From an uncultured Spartobacteria bacterium (GTDB lineage: Bacteria; Verrucomicrobiota; Verrucomicrobiia; Chthoniobacterales; Chthoniobacteraceae), in the NCBI GenBank assembly GCA_903933715.1, contig CAIZLD010000055.1:1-64000 (forward strand): a DNA stretch of 64,000 nt, in the 5' to 3' direction. Every line of letters begins with the position of its first letter. Positions within the stretch are counted from its first letter, which is position 1. Position numbers and translations under genes: made by a program. Shown in pieces: positions 9,702 to 18,379 of the stretch. The notes below the pieces were generated by a model. The model worked only from the letters and a program-made list of their open reading frames with translations, was not told the origin of the DNA and searched no databases.

Positions 9702-12700
9702 ATGAAGTCATTCGTAAAACAAATCGTCCGCGCGCTGCTCTCCGGACTTATCGGCGGTGTTCGTTTTATCGCCGTCCTTCCGGGAATCATTTCTCTCGTC
9801 TTGCCTCCAACCGGCTTTTCTATCCTTGTTTTTGCGGCTCAGGCTCGTGCTGAGTCGGCATCTAGCGTTGAAGCGAGCACGATGGCCGCCGACGTATCAC
9901 AAGTCAAACCGCTGCCAATCAAACGGGACCACCCAAAGGCTACTGAGTTTCTTCGCAGCACCGACAAACGAGTCAAGGCCCACGGTGGCCGCATCTCTTT
10001 GAGGCACCTAGACCTCACGAGACCCCCCACAGAAGAAGAACTATGCCAATCAGGACAGCTTGGGAGCCGGTTGTCTCCGACCCATTCTGCCGATTCGACG
10101 AAAATTCACGACCGCAAAAAACGCAAAGCGCAAGAAGAGGACAATCTTCTTTTCGGCAAGGCGATGCAGAAATGGAATGAGCACCATTATGACGATGCCG
10201 TGCAGATTCTCCAAAAGCATCGGCAAGACTTTCCAGACAGTCCCTGGGCTGGCGAGGCACAACTCCACCTCGGCTGTCAGGCACAGTTTAGTGGGAACTG
10301 GGAAGGGGCGAAGTTCTCGTTTGAGTGGATCTTAGGAAATCTCGAAAAAGGCTCGGATATTTGGCAGAAAGCTAAACTTCGCCGTGGTGTGCTCTACTTC
10401 GAGCAAGGTGAACTGGAGAAAGCATCGGCGGCATTTTCCGAACAACTGAAAACAGAAAAGAGTTGGGAGCGGAAAACTTATGCACAGGCGTGGTTCATCA
10501 AGCTCAATCAGGTCAAGAGCCAACAAATCGCTCTGCGCGTTTGCGGACGAGATAGCATCGCCTGCGTGCTTGAGGAACGTGGCGACAAGGACGGAGCGGA
10601 AACGGCTCGCAAGGAATTGGCACCCAGTGAACGCGGCTTCTCACTCGGCGAACTCCAACAATTCGCTCGCCAAATGAGCTTGCCAGCTACGGCGGTGCGC
10701 GTTGATCCGAGCAGTGTTGTCCGTTTGGCATTCCCTTTTGTTGCCCACTATAAAGATGAGCATTTTGTGACCGTAACAGGTATCGATGGATCGGGAGGCG
10801 TGAAGATTTTCGATTCGCGATTGGGCCGGACTACCCTCCTCACGCCGGATCAGTTTGCCGCCCAGTGGTCCGGTTTGGCGCTAATCTTTGATAAGATCCC
10901 GGAAGGCGTCCGTTTGGCATCTACCACAGAGTTGGATCAGGAAATTGGTGGATGCTGCGGCTTGCCTCGCCCGCCGTCAAAAAAGGGCGATTGTGATAAG
11001 CCGGAAGGATCTGGTGGCGGAGCAGGAGACTGTGCGGGCTGTGGTGAGGGGCCTTCGAGCGAATACGGCTATGCGATGCCCGTGTGGCAGGTGAATCCGG
11101 TAAATCTGAATATCATCGTAAACGATATTCCGATCTGGATTAAGCCCCCGATTGGTCCGCGAATGGAAATTCGGTTGACCTATAATAGCCAGGATTCGCT
11201 TAACCAATACCGGCCATTCGGGAACAAATGGTCGTTCAATTACACGAGCACCGCGGTAGAATCTCCAGCGCAGGGTGGCGATGGTTCGGTTTTGATCACA
11301 ATGCCAAATGGGCGCGAAGATGTCTTTGCTCCTCTTCAAAACGGACTGTATACTAGCCCCAGCGGCGTTTTTAACCAACTGACGAAGACTGCCCCCTACA
11401 CATGGCAGCTCACCTTCCCTGATGGGACAATTTACAGCTACGGCATTCCCTCGACCATGAGCGGGTCGAGTGCCACATCGCTATTGCTTTCCATCACAGA
11501 TAAGCAGGGTTTCTCTACCACGATGGGTTACGATGAGGATGGGAAAATCCAGAGCGTTCAGGATGCCCAAGGGCACGAGTTTGCCTTTAGCTACAACACT
11601 GCTGGTTACGTCAGTCGCGTGGATGATTCTTTTGGACGGAACGCCACGTTTACCTATGACGAAACAGGCAATCTCGTCGCCCAAACCGATATGGGCGGAC
11701 TTTCTTACGGCTACAACTACGATGCAGATGTTTACCTAAAAAATATCTACAAACCATCAGGAACCTGGGAGTTTTACGTCGAACCTGCACAAGACGCCAT
11801 TTCTAACGGCTCCAATCCATATCCCGCGCCGGGCGGTGCGATGTGGTCAAACTATCGCATCACCGTCACCAATCCACTAGGTCTCAAAGAGGAATATTAT
11901 TTCAACGGTTACTCAGCGTATGGTTGGCATCGCAACCCTGTGCAGTATCGTTCCACATTGGCTGCATTGAACGCGCCGAAGACAAAATACTACTACACCA
12001 CCATTGGGGGCGAAGGGGTCGTTCGTCAGACAGTCGACGCAAATGGCATCAGCCGCACCGAAGGGAATTATAACGCGAATCGCCAACCGGGATCGATTTC
12101 GGACGAAAACGGCCACACCGAGTACCTGACCTACAATGCTCAAGGCTCCGTGCTAACTAGGAGAAATGCGCGCGGATACACGACAACCTACGAGTATGAG
12201 ACCAACGGCAACGACGTAAAACGGGTCAAAGATAATTCCGGGCTCGTCCTGACCGAGTATACCTACGATGGAAACGGCAATCGCCTCACCACCACAAATG
12301 CGCTCAACCAAACGGTAACCAATACGTATAACCAGTATGGCCAGCTTGAAACCGTCACACTGCCGGACTCCACCGTCCAAAGCTACGTTTACAACGCCCA
12401 GCATCAACTGACGAGCATTATGCAGGGCACCACGGTGTTTAGCCAGTTCACCTATGACGCAATCGGGCGCAAGGCAACAGAGACCGACCGCAAGGGCCAA
12501 ACCCGCGCCTTCGAATACGACGGTCTCAATCGGCTTACACGCATCGTTTATCCCGATGGCACCGCAGAGGAAAGCCAGTGGGGTTGTTGCAAGATCGAGA
12601 GGCAAACCGACCGCAACGGCCTCTCCACCCAAATGGTTTACAACGAAGCCGGGCGACTCATTGTCAAGCGCGATCCGCAAGGAACGCTCACCCAGTTCCG

Positions 12701-14840
12701 TTACGACCCGAACGGAAAACTCCTTCAGCTAATCGACGGACGCGGAACCGCCACGAACTGGGCTTACGACATCATGGGGCGAGTCAGCAGCAAAACCTTC
12801 GCTGACGGAGCCACCCACCGTTACACGTATGACAATGTCGGCAACCTCTTGACGGAAACCGACCCGATGGGGCACACCACCACCTACACTTACGACGCAA
12901 ACAATAATCTGGCCAGCGTCGTCACGCAGGGAGTCGCCACCGTCACCTTCACCTATGATGAATCCGACCGCCGCAAGACCCTGACCGACGGCATCGGCAC
13001 CACCACATGGAGTTACGATGTCGCAGGGCGTCCAATAGGGCTTTCCCTCGTCGCCAGTGGCAATGCGTGGACGGACACCGTCAGCTTCGGCTACGACACT
13101 CAGGGGCGGCTCAACAGCCGCACTGCCAACGGTGCCAGCAGCACCGTACATTACGACAGCATCGGCAGGCTCGATTGGAAGGATACGCAGGCCGGACGCT
13201 ACCTCTATGCTTACTCGGACGCGGTATCCACCAAGCTCGCTTCCGTTACCTACCCGAACGGCCAAATCACCACGTATGGATACGAAACCGCAAACGCTAA
13301 CCAACGACTGCAAACAATTTGGAACAAAGTCGGAAGCGCAGAAACAGACCCAACCCTATCCCGGTTTGACTACCAATACAGTGCTGCCGGTCAGATCAAC
13401 CGCTGGCAACAGCAATCGGGTGCAGTAACGCCGAGTGCGTACGACTTTGAAAACGACGTAACGGGCCAGCTTACCGGTGCTGTGCTTATGACTGGTACGA
13501 TCCCAAAAACCTACCGTTACTCCTACGATCCTGCGGGAAACCGCACCAGCGAAACCATCGACTCAGCTGTGACGCAGGATGTCCACAACAATATCAACCA
13601 ACTCACGCAACGAACCAGCGGAGGAGCTATTCCCTTCGGGGGCAGTTCCGACGTGCCACTTTCAAGCGTTACAGTGAACGAAAATCCAGCGGTCATTAGC
13701 GGAGGAACCAACTTCACCGGCCTGGCAAATGTGGTGAGCGGGTCTAATACCGTAACGGTGGTGGCGAAAGACCAATCAAACCCGCCGAATGTCACCACGA
13801 ACAACTACGGCGTGACCGTTGCCAGCGGTACGGCCACTGTAGTGACACTCAACTACGATTTGAACGGAAACATCCTTGGTGACGGCACGCGGACATTTGA
13901 ATGGGATGCCCGAAATCGGCTTACCGCCGTGAACAAGGGAACGCACCGGACAGAGTTTGCTTACAACGGCCTCAGCCAGCGAGTCCGCGTCATCGAAAAG
14001 GAGAACGGAACCATCCAGAGCAACAAGCGGTTGGTGTGGGTAGATACCCAGATTGTGGAAGAAAGGGACGGCGTGACAAACGCGCTTAACAAGCGTTATA
14101 ATTTGTACGAAATGGTCGTTGCTGCAGGAACCAACGCAGGCACTTATTTCTACACTCGAGACCACCTCGGGAGCGTGCGAGAATTAACAGATGCCTCCAA
14201 GACGGTTCGAGCAAGATACGTTTATGATCCTCACGGACGCCGTTCGACCAACCAAATCACGTTGAATGCGGTGGAGGCAGATTTTGGGTTCACAGGACAT
14301 TATCTCAATGCCCCAACAGGTCTAAACCTAGCTTTCTACCGCGCTTATGACGCGGATTTGGGGAGATGGCTGAGCCGCGACCCGCTTCCTAACGCGGAAA
14401 TGCGCCAAGGGCCGAATCTGTATGCGTATGTTTGGAATAGGCCGATAAATTCGGTCGACCCATTGGGACTAGATGTTTGGGTGGAAAACACAAACGCGAT
14501 TTTTGGATTACATAAACGAGTATGCGTTACCACTTGGGATAAATGTTGCAAAAACCGAACAGGTAAATATTGCATTAGCTTTTTTAACAGAGAACGCATG
14601 TCGCCGGGGCGCATTCTTGGCGTAGGAAGAGTCGAGGGGGATTCAGATGCTGATGGCTATTGGGGCGAAGGGAGTGACTACGGTTTTTACCATTTACAAG
14701 GATGCAAGGACGACAAGGCGACGCTTGATTGGCTCAAATCGTTGGAAGGCTCCACCATGAGTTATGTTGCTGGGATGCAAGACTGTAGAACATTTAGCTG
14801 GGAAACATTCAGCCGTTCGGTAAACAGTGATAGATTCTAA
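9702..14840 (+). CDS. RHS/YD-repeat protein with N-terminal TPR and C39-like peptidase domain
   Basis: 1712 aa. An N-terminal signal or anchor region (about 1-50) is followed by a TPR-like helical region (150-270), a C39-like cysteine peptidase domain (candidate Cys281 in VCGRDSIACVL, His354 in KDEHFVTV, Asp371 in IFDSRLG), an RHS/YD shell (about 470-1560) and the core ending DPLGLD. The last 120 residues are unrelated, Cys-rich and variable-looking, the position of the toxin domain in polymorphic RHS toxins. RHS repeats form a closed beta-cocoon around the C-terminal cargo. The small membrane-anchored gene that follows 1 base later fits an immunity role. Toxin activity is inferred, not recognised. 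Confidence 0.88.
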   Translation: MKSFVKQIVRALLSGLIGGVRFIAVLPGIISLVLPPTGFSILVFAAQARAESASSVEASTMAADVSQVKPLPIKRDHPKATEFLRSTDKRVKAHGGRISLRHLDLTRPPTEEELCQSGQLGSRLSPTHSADSTKIHDRKKRKAQEEDNLLFGKAMQKWNEHHYDDAVQILQKHRQDFPDSPWAGEAQLHLGCQAQFSGNWEGAKFSFEWILGNLEKGSDIWQKAKLRRGVLYFEQGELEKASAAFSEQLKTEKSWERKTYAQAWFIKLNQVKSQQIALRVCGRDSIACVLEERGDKDGAETARKELAPSERGFSLGELQQFARQMSLPATAVRVDPSSVVRLAFPFVAHYKDEHFVTVTGIDGSGGVKIFDSRLGRTTLLTPDQFAAQWSGLALIFDKIPEGVRLASTTELDQEIGGCCGLPRPPSKKGDCDKPEGSGGGAGDCAGCGEGPSSEYGYAMPVWQVNPVNLNIIVNDIPIWIKPPIGPRMEIRLTYNSQDSLNQYRPFGNKWSFNYTSTAVESPAQGGDGSVLITMPNGREDVFAPLQNGLYTSPSGVFNQLTKTAPYTWQLTFPDGTIYSYGIPSTMSGSSATSLLLSITDKQGFSTTMGYDEDGKIQSVQDAQGHEFAFSYNTAGYVSRVDDSFGRNATFTYDETGNLVAQTDMGGLSYGYNYDADVYLKNIYKPSGTWEFYVEPAQDAISNGSNPYPAPGGAMWSNYRITVTNPLGLKEEYYFNGYSAYGWHRNPVQYRSTLAALNAPKTKYYYTTIGGEGVVRQTVDANGISRTEGNYNANRQPGSISDENGHTEYLTYNAQGSVLTRRNARGYTTTYEYETNGNDVKRVKDNSGLVLTEYTYDGNGNRLTTTNALNQTVTNTYNQYGQLETVTLPDSTVQSYVYNAQHQLTSIMQGTTVFSQFTYDAIGRKATETDRKGQTRAFEYDGLNRLTRIVYPDGTAEESQWGCCKIERQTDRNGLSTQMVYNEAGRLIVKRDPQGTLTQFRYDPNGKLLQLIDGRGTATNWAYDIMGRVSSKTFADGATHRYTYDNVGNLLTETDPMGHTTTYTYDANNNLASVVTQGVATVTFTYDESDRRKTLTDGIGTTTWSYDVAGRPIGLSLVASGNAWTDTVSFGYDTQGRLNSRTANGASSTVHYDSIGRLDWKDTQAGRYLYAYSDAVSTKLASVTYPNGQITTYGYETANANQRLQTIWNKVGSAETDPTLSRFDYQYSAAGQINRWQQQSGAVTPSAYDFENDVTGQLTGAVLMTGTIPKTYRYSYDPAGNRTSETIDSAVTQDVHNNINQLTQRTSGGAIPFGGSSDVPLSSVTVNENPAVISGGTNFTGLANVVSGSNTVTVVAKDQSNPPNVTTNNYGVTVASGTATVVTLNYDLNGNILGDGTRTFEWDARNRLTAVNKGTHRTEFAYNGLSQRVRVIEKENGTIQSNKRLVWVDTQIVEERDGVTNALNKRYNLYEMVVAAGTNAGTYFYTRDHLGSVRELTDASKTVRARYVYDPHGRRSTNQITLNAVEADFGFTGHYLNAPTGLNLAFYRAYDADLGRWLSRDPLPNAEMRQGPNLYAYVWNRPINSVDPLGLDVWVENTNAIFGLHKRVCVTTWDKCCKNRTGKYCISFFNRERMSPGRILGVGRVEGDSDADGYWGEGSDYGFYHLQGCKDDKATLDWLKSLEGSTMSYVAGMQDCRTFSWETFSRSVNSDRF

Positions 14841-14841
14841 A

Positions 14842-15273
14842 ATGAGAAAAATCCTGAAAATTTGCGTTGCGATTATACTGCTAATTGCAACTAGTTTGCT
14901 GTATTGTTTGCCATCGCGTTATTATTTGATTGGCTTTCCCATTTTTGAGCTGCCAAAAGATTTTTATGCGGCAGAGTCGTGGTTTGTCTCCAAGAACAAA
15001 ACTTTAACAAAATTAAATCCTGAAAAGACAATGCTAATCAAGACGTGGATTGATAAAAATAGGAGAGGATGGGCGAGCACTATTTCATACGCTCCACCTG
15101 CTGATTTGTTTTTTGTTTCTGGAAACGCTAGTTTAAATTTCGACTTCAAAAACTTATTAGTCTCCGCGTCATTCCCAATATCAGCCCGTGGAACTCGGGT
15201 TCAACTTGATCATCCGATCACAATTGACGATCGGAATTTGCTTCTGAAAGAATTCACACAAAATCAACCCTAA
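14842..15273 (+). CDS. Membrane-anchored hypothetical protein, candidate RHS immunity protein
   Basis: About 143 aa from ATG 14842, one base after the RHS stop; an upstream ATG at 14827 would overlap it. One N-terminal hydrophobic segment (KICVAIILLIATSLLYCL) anchors a soluble domain of about 110 residues. No family recognised. Position directly downstream of the variable RHS C-terminus, lower GC than the RHS shell, and the membrane anchor together suggest an immunity protein acting at the envelope. Confidence 0.6.
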   Translation: MRKILKICVAIILLIATSLLYCLPSRYYLIGFPIFELPKDFYAAESWFVSKNKTLTKLNPEKTMLIKTWIDKNRRGWASTISYAPPADLFFVSGNASLNFDFKNLLVSASFPISARGTRVQLDHPITIDDRNLLLKEFTQNQP

Positions 15274-15333
15274 GTAAAACTTTACCCCCCCGGACCCTCT
15301 AGTTATTACTCCGGCTGGAGGAGGAGGTATTTA

Positions 15334-15576
15334 TTGAACAACGAAAATCCATTGTTTGTCTACCGTGATGGGACGACAGTTCAACTCGGAGATGTGATTA
15401 TTGCGGCATCACAGCCTGCGAAAATTGAAATGATCCTTATTCCAGGTACTATTGATGCACAGAATTTTAGCTGTGCGGATACCGGCGGTCTGTTGTTGAA
15501 ATTTGACAACGGAGATATGCAATTGTGGCCATCGGTTAATGAGGATCTGGAGCTTGTCCGGCGCAAGACAGAATAG
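15334..15576 (+). CDS. Small hypothetical protein, 80 aa, possible second immunity protein
   Basis: The start is TTG at 15334, fixed by a very strong GGAGGAGGAGG purine run ending about 5 bases upstream; no ATG lies nearby. The protein is soluble with a beta-rich pattern (GGLLLKFDNGDMQLWPS, EDLELVRR) resembling small proteins I associate with RHS loci. Function unknown; the location after the RHS toxin-like gene is the main clue. Confidence 0.55.
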   Translation: MNNENPLFVYRDGTTVQLGDVIIAASQPAKIEMILIPGTIDAQNFSCADTGGLLLKFDNGDMQLWPSVNEDLELVRRKTE

Positions 15577-15714
15577 GGCAACAGGGATATATCGGGAACG
15601 GTCAGTAATCTCCTTCCGTCTCTGTCATTGCTCGCCTTGCGCTAATCGTGCAAATAAGGCATCGATGCCTGCTCAACCAAGAACTTCCGCTTAACCCCAA
15701 CATTGTTTCCTAAG

Positions 15715-16389
15715 GTGAAAATCTGGTTTGGTTCATGCTTGGTTGCGTCGTTTCTGGCTGTTTTACCGGTTTCTGTGCATGGCCAGCAACTCTTGTGGGA
15801 GGGCGAAGACCTGCAGTTCAATCCCTCGCCAGCGGATAAGACGGTTGTCGGACATTTCAAATTCAAGAACATTGGACAGGTGGCTGCGCGGATTACGTCC
15901 GTCACGAGTTCGTGTAGTTGCACGACGGTGGATTTCCCCAAGAAAAGTGTTGTCCCAAATGAATCGGGGGAGATAACAGCGACTTTCACCATTGGCGCTC
16001 GCACAGGGAATCAGGAAAAAACAATCATGGTGGAGAGCAATGATCGCAAACGCCCGGTGACGGTGTTGCTCATGAAGGTCGCTATACCGGAGATCGCGCA
16101 AATGCGCCCAAGCTTTCTTTTCTGGTCGCAAGGGGAACCGCTCGATCCGAAGGAAATCAGTTTCAAAATAATGAACGGCTTTCCGGTAAAGGCGATTGCG
16201 GTTGAGTCGTCAAACCCGAAGATCACGGCCAAAGTCGAGCCGGTGAAGCCTGGCCAAGAATACAGGATCATCGTGACCCCAAGCGAAACTGATCAGCAAA
16301 TCATGGCGATGTTGAGTATCAAGACGGATTATCCACCGGGAAACCCAAAAATATTCTACGCCAACGTGCGAGTGCAGCCAAAGAAATGA
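15715..16389 (+). CDS. DUF1573-domain secreted protein
   Basis: About 224 aa from GTG 15715 (TTG 15703 is in frame 4 codons upstream). Signal peptide ending near VSVHGQ, then a DUF1573/immunoglobulin-like domain with GHFKFKNIGQ and the characteristic SSCSCTTVDFP cysteine motif. DUF1573 proteins are exported; their biochemical role is not established. The stop overlaps the start of the rhodanese gene (ATGA), indicating translational coupling and a shared operon with rhodanese and MauE genes. Confidence 0.85.
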   Translation: MKIWFGSCLVASFLAVLPVSVHGQQLLWEGEDLQFNPSPADKTVVGHFKFKNIGQVAARITSVTSSCSCTTVDFPKKSVVPNESGEITATFTIGARTGNQEKTIMVESNDRKRPVTVLLMKVAIPEIAQMRPSFLFWSQGEPLDPKEISFKIMNGFPVKAIAVESSNPKITAKVEPVKPGQEYRIIVTPSETDQQIMAMLSIKTDYPPGNPKIFYANVRVQPKK

Positions 16390-16805
16390 AGAAGCTACTG
16401 CGTCAATTCGTAATATTGATGATGATAGCCGCGATTCCTGCATCGGCTTCCGCATGGTTGCAATGGGAACGAGGAAAATGGGATGCGTTCCGCGATTACT
16501 CGGTTCTGATTTCGGAGATTTTGCAATGGAAGGAACAGGTTTTGTGGGTGGACTCCCGCTCGGCTGCTGATTTCTCAGTCGCGCATGTTCCCGGCGCGGT
16601 GCGATTGACGGAGGATGATTGGAACGAACTGCTGCCAGAATTGTTGAAGACGTGGGAAGCCGAACGCGTGGTGATGGTCTATTGCAGCAGCCGCAAATGC
16701 CACGCGAGCGAGGAAGTGGCCAAGCGATTGCGTGAAGAGGTTGGTTTGAAGCCGGTATACGTTCTTCGTGGCGGTTGGGAGGCATGGAAAGGAGCGCAAC
16801 GATGA
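16386..16805 (+). CDS. Exported rhodanese-like sulfurtransferase
   Basis: 139 aa. N-terminal signal-like segment (LRQFVILMMIAAIPASASA), then a rhodanese domain with WVDSRSAADFSVAHVPGA and the active-site loop VYCSSRKCHAS, where the first cysteine is the predicted persulfide-forming residue. It overlaps DUF1573 upstream and the MauE-like gene downstream by 4 bases each, so all three are probably made together. The grouping suggests extracytoplasmic sulfur or thiol chemistry; the substrate is unknown. Confidence 0.85.
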   Translation: MKKLLRQFVILMMIAAIPASASAWLQWERGKWDAFRDYSVLISEILQWKEQVLWVDSRSAADFSVAHVPGAVRLTEDDWNELLPELLKTWEAERVVMVYCSSRKCHASEEVAKRLREEVGLKPVYVLRGGWEAWKGAQR

Positions 16806-17248
16806 GTGGAAAGATCAGATATGCGTTCGCTTTCCTCTTGGGAGCACTTTTCGTCTACGCCGGAATTACCAAGGTGTTGGACCCGGTCCGTTTTTTCACG
16901 GATATTCAAAACTACGGCATCATCCCCTGGCGAGCCGTGACCGTTGCCTTTGCGTTCTATCTCCCCTGGCTGGAAATCATCTCCGGCATGGCGGTAGTCG
17001 TAAGACCTCTTCGGGCAGGTGCATTGGCAATTATGGTCGTAATGCTCCTAATTTTCACCGTTGCCTTGGGGCAGGCTTGGGCGAGAGGGCTAGACATCTC
17101 TTGCGGATGTTTCGGTGGCACGAGCGATCATCCGCATTACCTACTTTGGCTGGGACGAGACTTGGGGTTACTCATCGCTGCTCTGATGTTGGCGATTTCT
17201 GAGTGGATATCCGAACAAATACACCTCCACGCAACTTCCACCACATGA
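16802..17248 (+). CDS. MauE/DoxX-type integral membrane redox protein
   Basis: 148 aa from ATG 16802, overlapping the rhodanese stop by 4 bases. Four hydrophobic segments (about 5-25, 42-65, 68-90, 115-138) and the motif DISCGCFGG between segments 3 and 4, typical of MauE/DoxX-like membrane proteins that carry paired cysteines. In methylamine dehydrogenase clusters MauE assists periplasmic disulfide formation; here the DUF1573-rhodanese-MauE operon may do related thiol handling (inference). Confidence 0.85.
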   Translation: MSGKIRYAFAFLLGALFVYAGITKVLDPVRFFTDIQNYGIIPWRAVTVAFAFYLPWLEIISGMAVVVRPLRAGALAIMVVMLLIFTVALGQAWARGLDISCGCFGGTSDHPHYLLWLGRDLGLLIAALMLAISEWISEQIHLHATSTT

Positions 17249-17379
17249 CACATATTCCGTTACCATCAAAAGCGCTCCTATCTCGGGTGTTTGCGAGGTC
17301 GACGAACCGAGTTAAAAACGCGACGCCCCAGATTGGGGAGATTTTTGGTGTGGATTTCAGTTGTGCGCGGTATTTATCG

Positions 17380-17844
17380 TCATTTTCTGGCGGACATTAC
17401 CGCGATAACGCGCGTGCGAAATCGCCCCTTTGGCTCTCGTTCGCCTCGCTCCCACTTCGCGAGCGTGCTCGGATCAATCCCGAGTTCACGGGCAAAATTC
17501 TTCTGCGTGAGCCCGCGTGCTTTCCGGTGTGCGACGAGTTGCTCGGCGACAGTGGCTCCAGTTGGCAGGGGATTGTATCCAAGGAATTCGACCACTTTTG
17601 CCATGTGAATGACGCGCGGAGTAGAGTGTCCCTTTTCCCAATTTACGACCGACATCTGGTCGCAACCGATCCTCTCTGCTACGTCACTCTGCCGAAGGTT
17701 AAGGTCGAGACGGCGTTTGCGGATTGCCTCGCCGATGGTCTTTGGGGTGGACGGATAGCCCTTTGTCTCTGTAAAATATGGCCCGTGGGGAATCCTTGCG
17801 GCTTTTAAAGTCACCTTGCAAAAAGGCAACGCATCCATGTCCAT
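17380..17844 (-). CDS. Tandem XRE-type helix-turn-helix regulator adjoining the recombination site
   Basis: 154 aa if started at 17844; the ATG at 17838 is the more likely original start, because the six bases upstream of it belong to yifB. The ATG lies inside the 7-bp recombination core (17833-17839). Two helix-turn-helix domains are visible: about 36-90 (AIRKRRLDLNLRQSDVAERIG) and 97-140 (LTQKNFARELGIDPSTLAKW). Reconstructing the un-recombined site joins this gene in frame to residue 500 of the serine recombinase. In the present arrangement it instead starts back to back with the yifB 3' half. Probably a regulator of the mobile element. Confidence 0.82.
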   Translation of the reverse strand: MDMDALPFCKVTLKAARIPHGPYFTETKGYPSTPKTIGEAIRKRRLDLNLRQSDVAERIGCDQMSVVNWEKGHSTPRVIHMAKVVEFLGYNPLPTGATVAEQLVAHRKARGLTQKNFARELGIDPSTLAKWERGEREPKGRFRTRVIAVMSARK

Positions 17845-17850
17845 GTGGAT
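17825..17850. other. Left hybrid recombination site (att-type) between the HTH gene and yifB
   Basis: The arm GGCAACGCATCC (17825-17836) belongs to the palindromic parent site; sequence from about 17838 on belongs to yifB codon 350 onward. The shared core ATCCATG spans 17833-17839 and occurs inverted at 23459-23465. Joining this arm to the complement of the right arm gives an inverted repeat, 11 of 12 positions paired, around a central ATGA, as expected for a serine-integrase site. Confidence 0.8.
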
Positions 17851-18320
17851 TTTTTGGGGATATCAAGAGAGAATGCAGATGTTCCGCCGTACAGGTGCAG
17901 CGGTATCGGCAGCGGGTTTCGGGTCCGCTCCTTGACCGCATCGACATCCATGTGGAAGTACCTGCCGTGCCTTTCAAGGAACTCATCGGCAATCATTCCA
18001 GCGAGCCCTCCAGTGCTATTCGTGAGCGGGTGCTCGCCGCCCGCGCCATCCAGCAAAAACGCTTTGCTGATTCCCCTCAGACCCGCTGCAACGCTCGAAT
18101 GACAAGCAAAGCACTAAAAGCTCATTGCACTATCGACGAGGAATCACGAGAACTCCTGCGCATGGCAATGCACGAACTGAATCTAAGTGCCCGTGCCCAT
18201 GACCGCATACTCAAAGTTGCCCGCACCATCTCTGATCTCGAAGCCGCCCCTGATATTACCGCCACGCACCTGAGTGAGGCGATTCAATACCGGACACTGG
18301 ACAGGAATTTGTGGATGTGA
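17838..18320 (+). pseudogene. yifB: 3' half of the second yifB (codons 350-509), displaced and inverted
   Basis: Encodes 160 residues beginning CPCGFFGD, collinear with residues 350-509 of the intact YifB at 1129-2658 and ending TLDRNLWM. The 5' half is on the opposite strand at 23458-24507. N-half 349 plus C-half 160 equals 509 residues exactly, with no bases lost or gained. There is no start codon at the break, so the fragment is not expected to be translated as YifB, though open sequence continues a short way upstream. Confidence 0.9.
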
Positions 18321-18379
18321 GGCTTCCATCTCATCGCGGGTATTGCTTTTTTCACCACCACCGTTTACACGGATGAAGT

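Noticed and set aside
17203-17808. A 201-codon plus-strand open frame
   Set aside because: It lies opposite the tandem-HTH gene and overlaps the MauE end; its translation has no domain-like pattern, while the minus strand has two clear helix-turn-helix domains.
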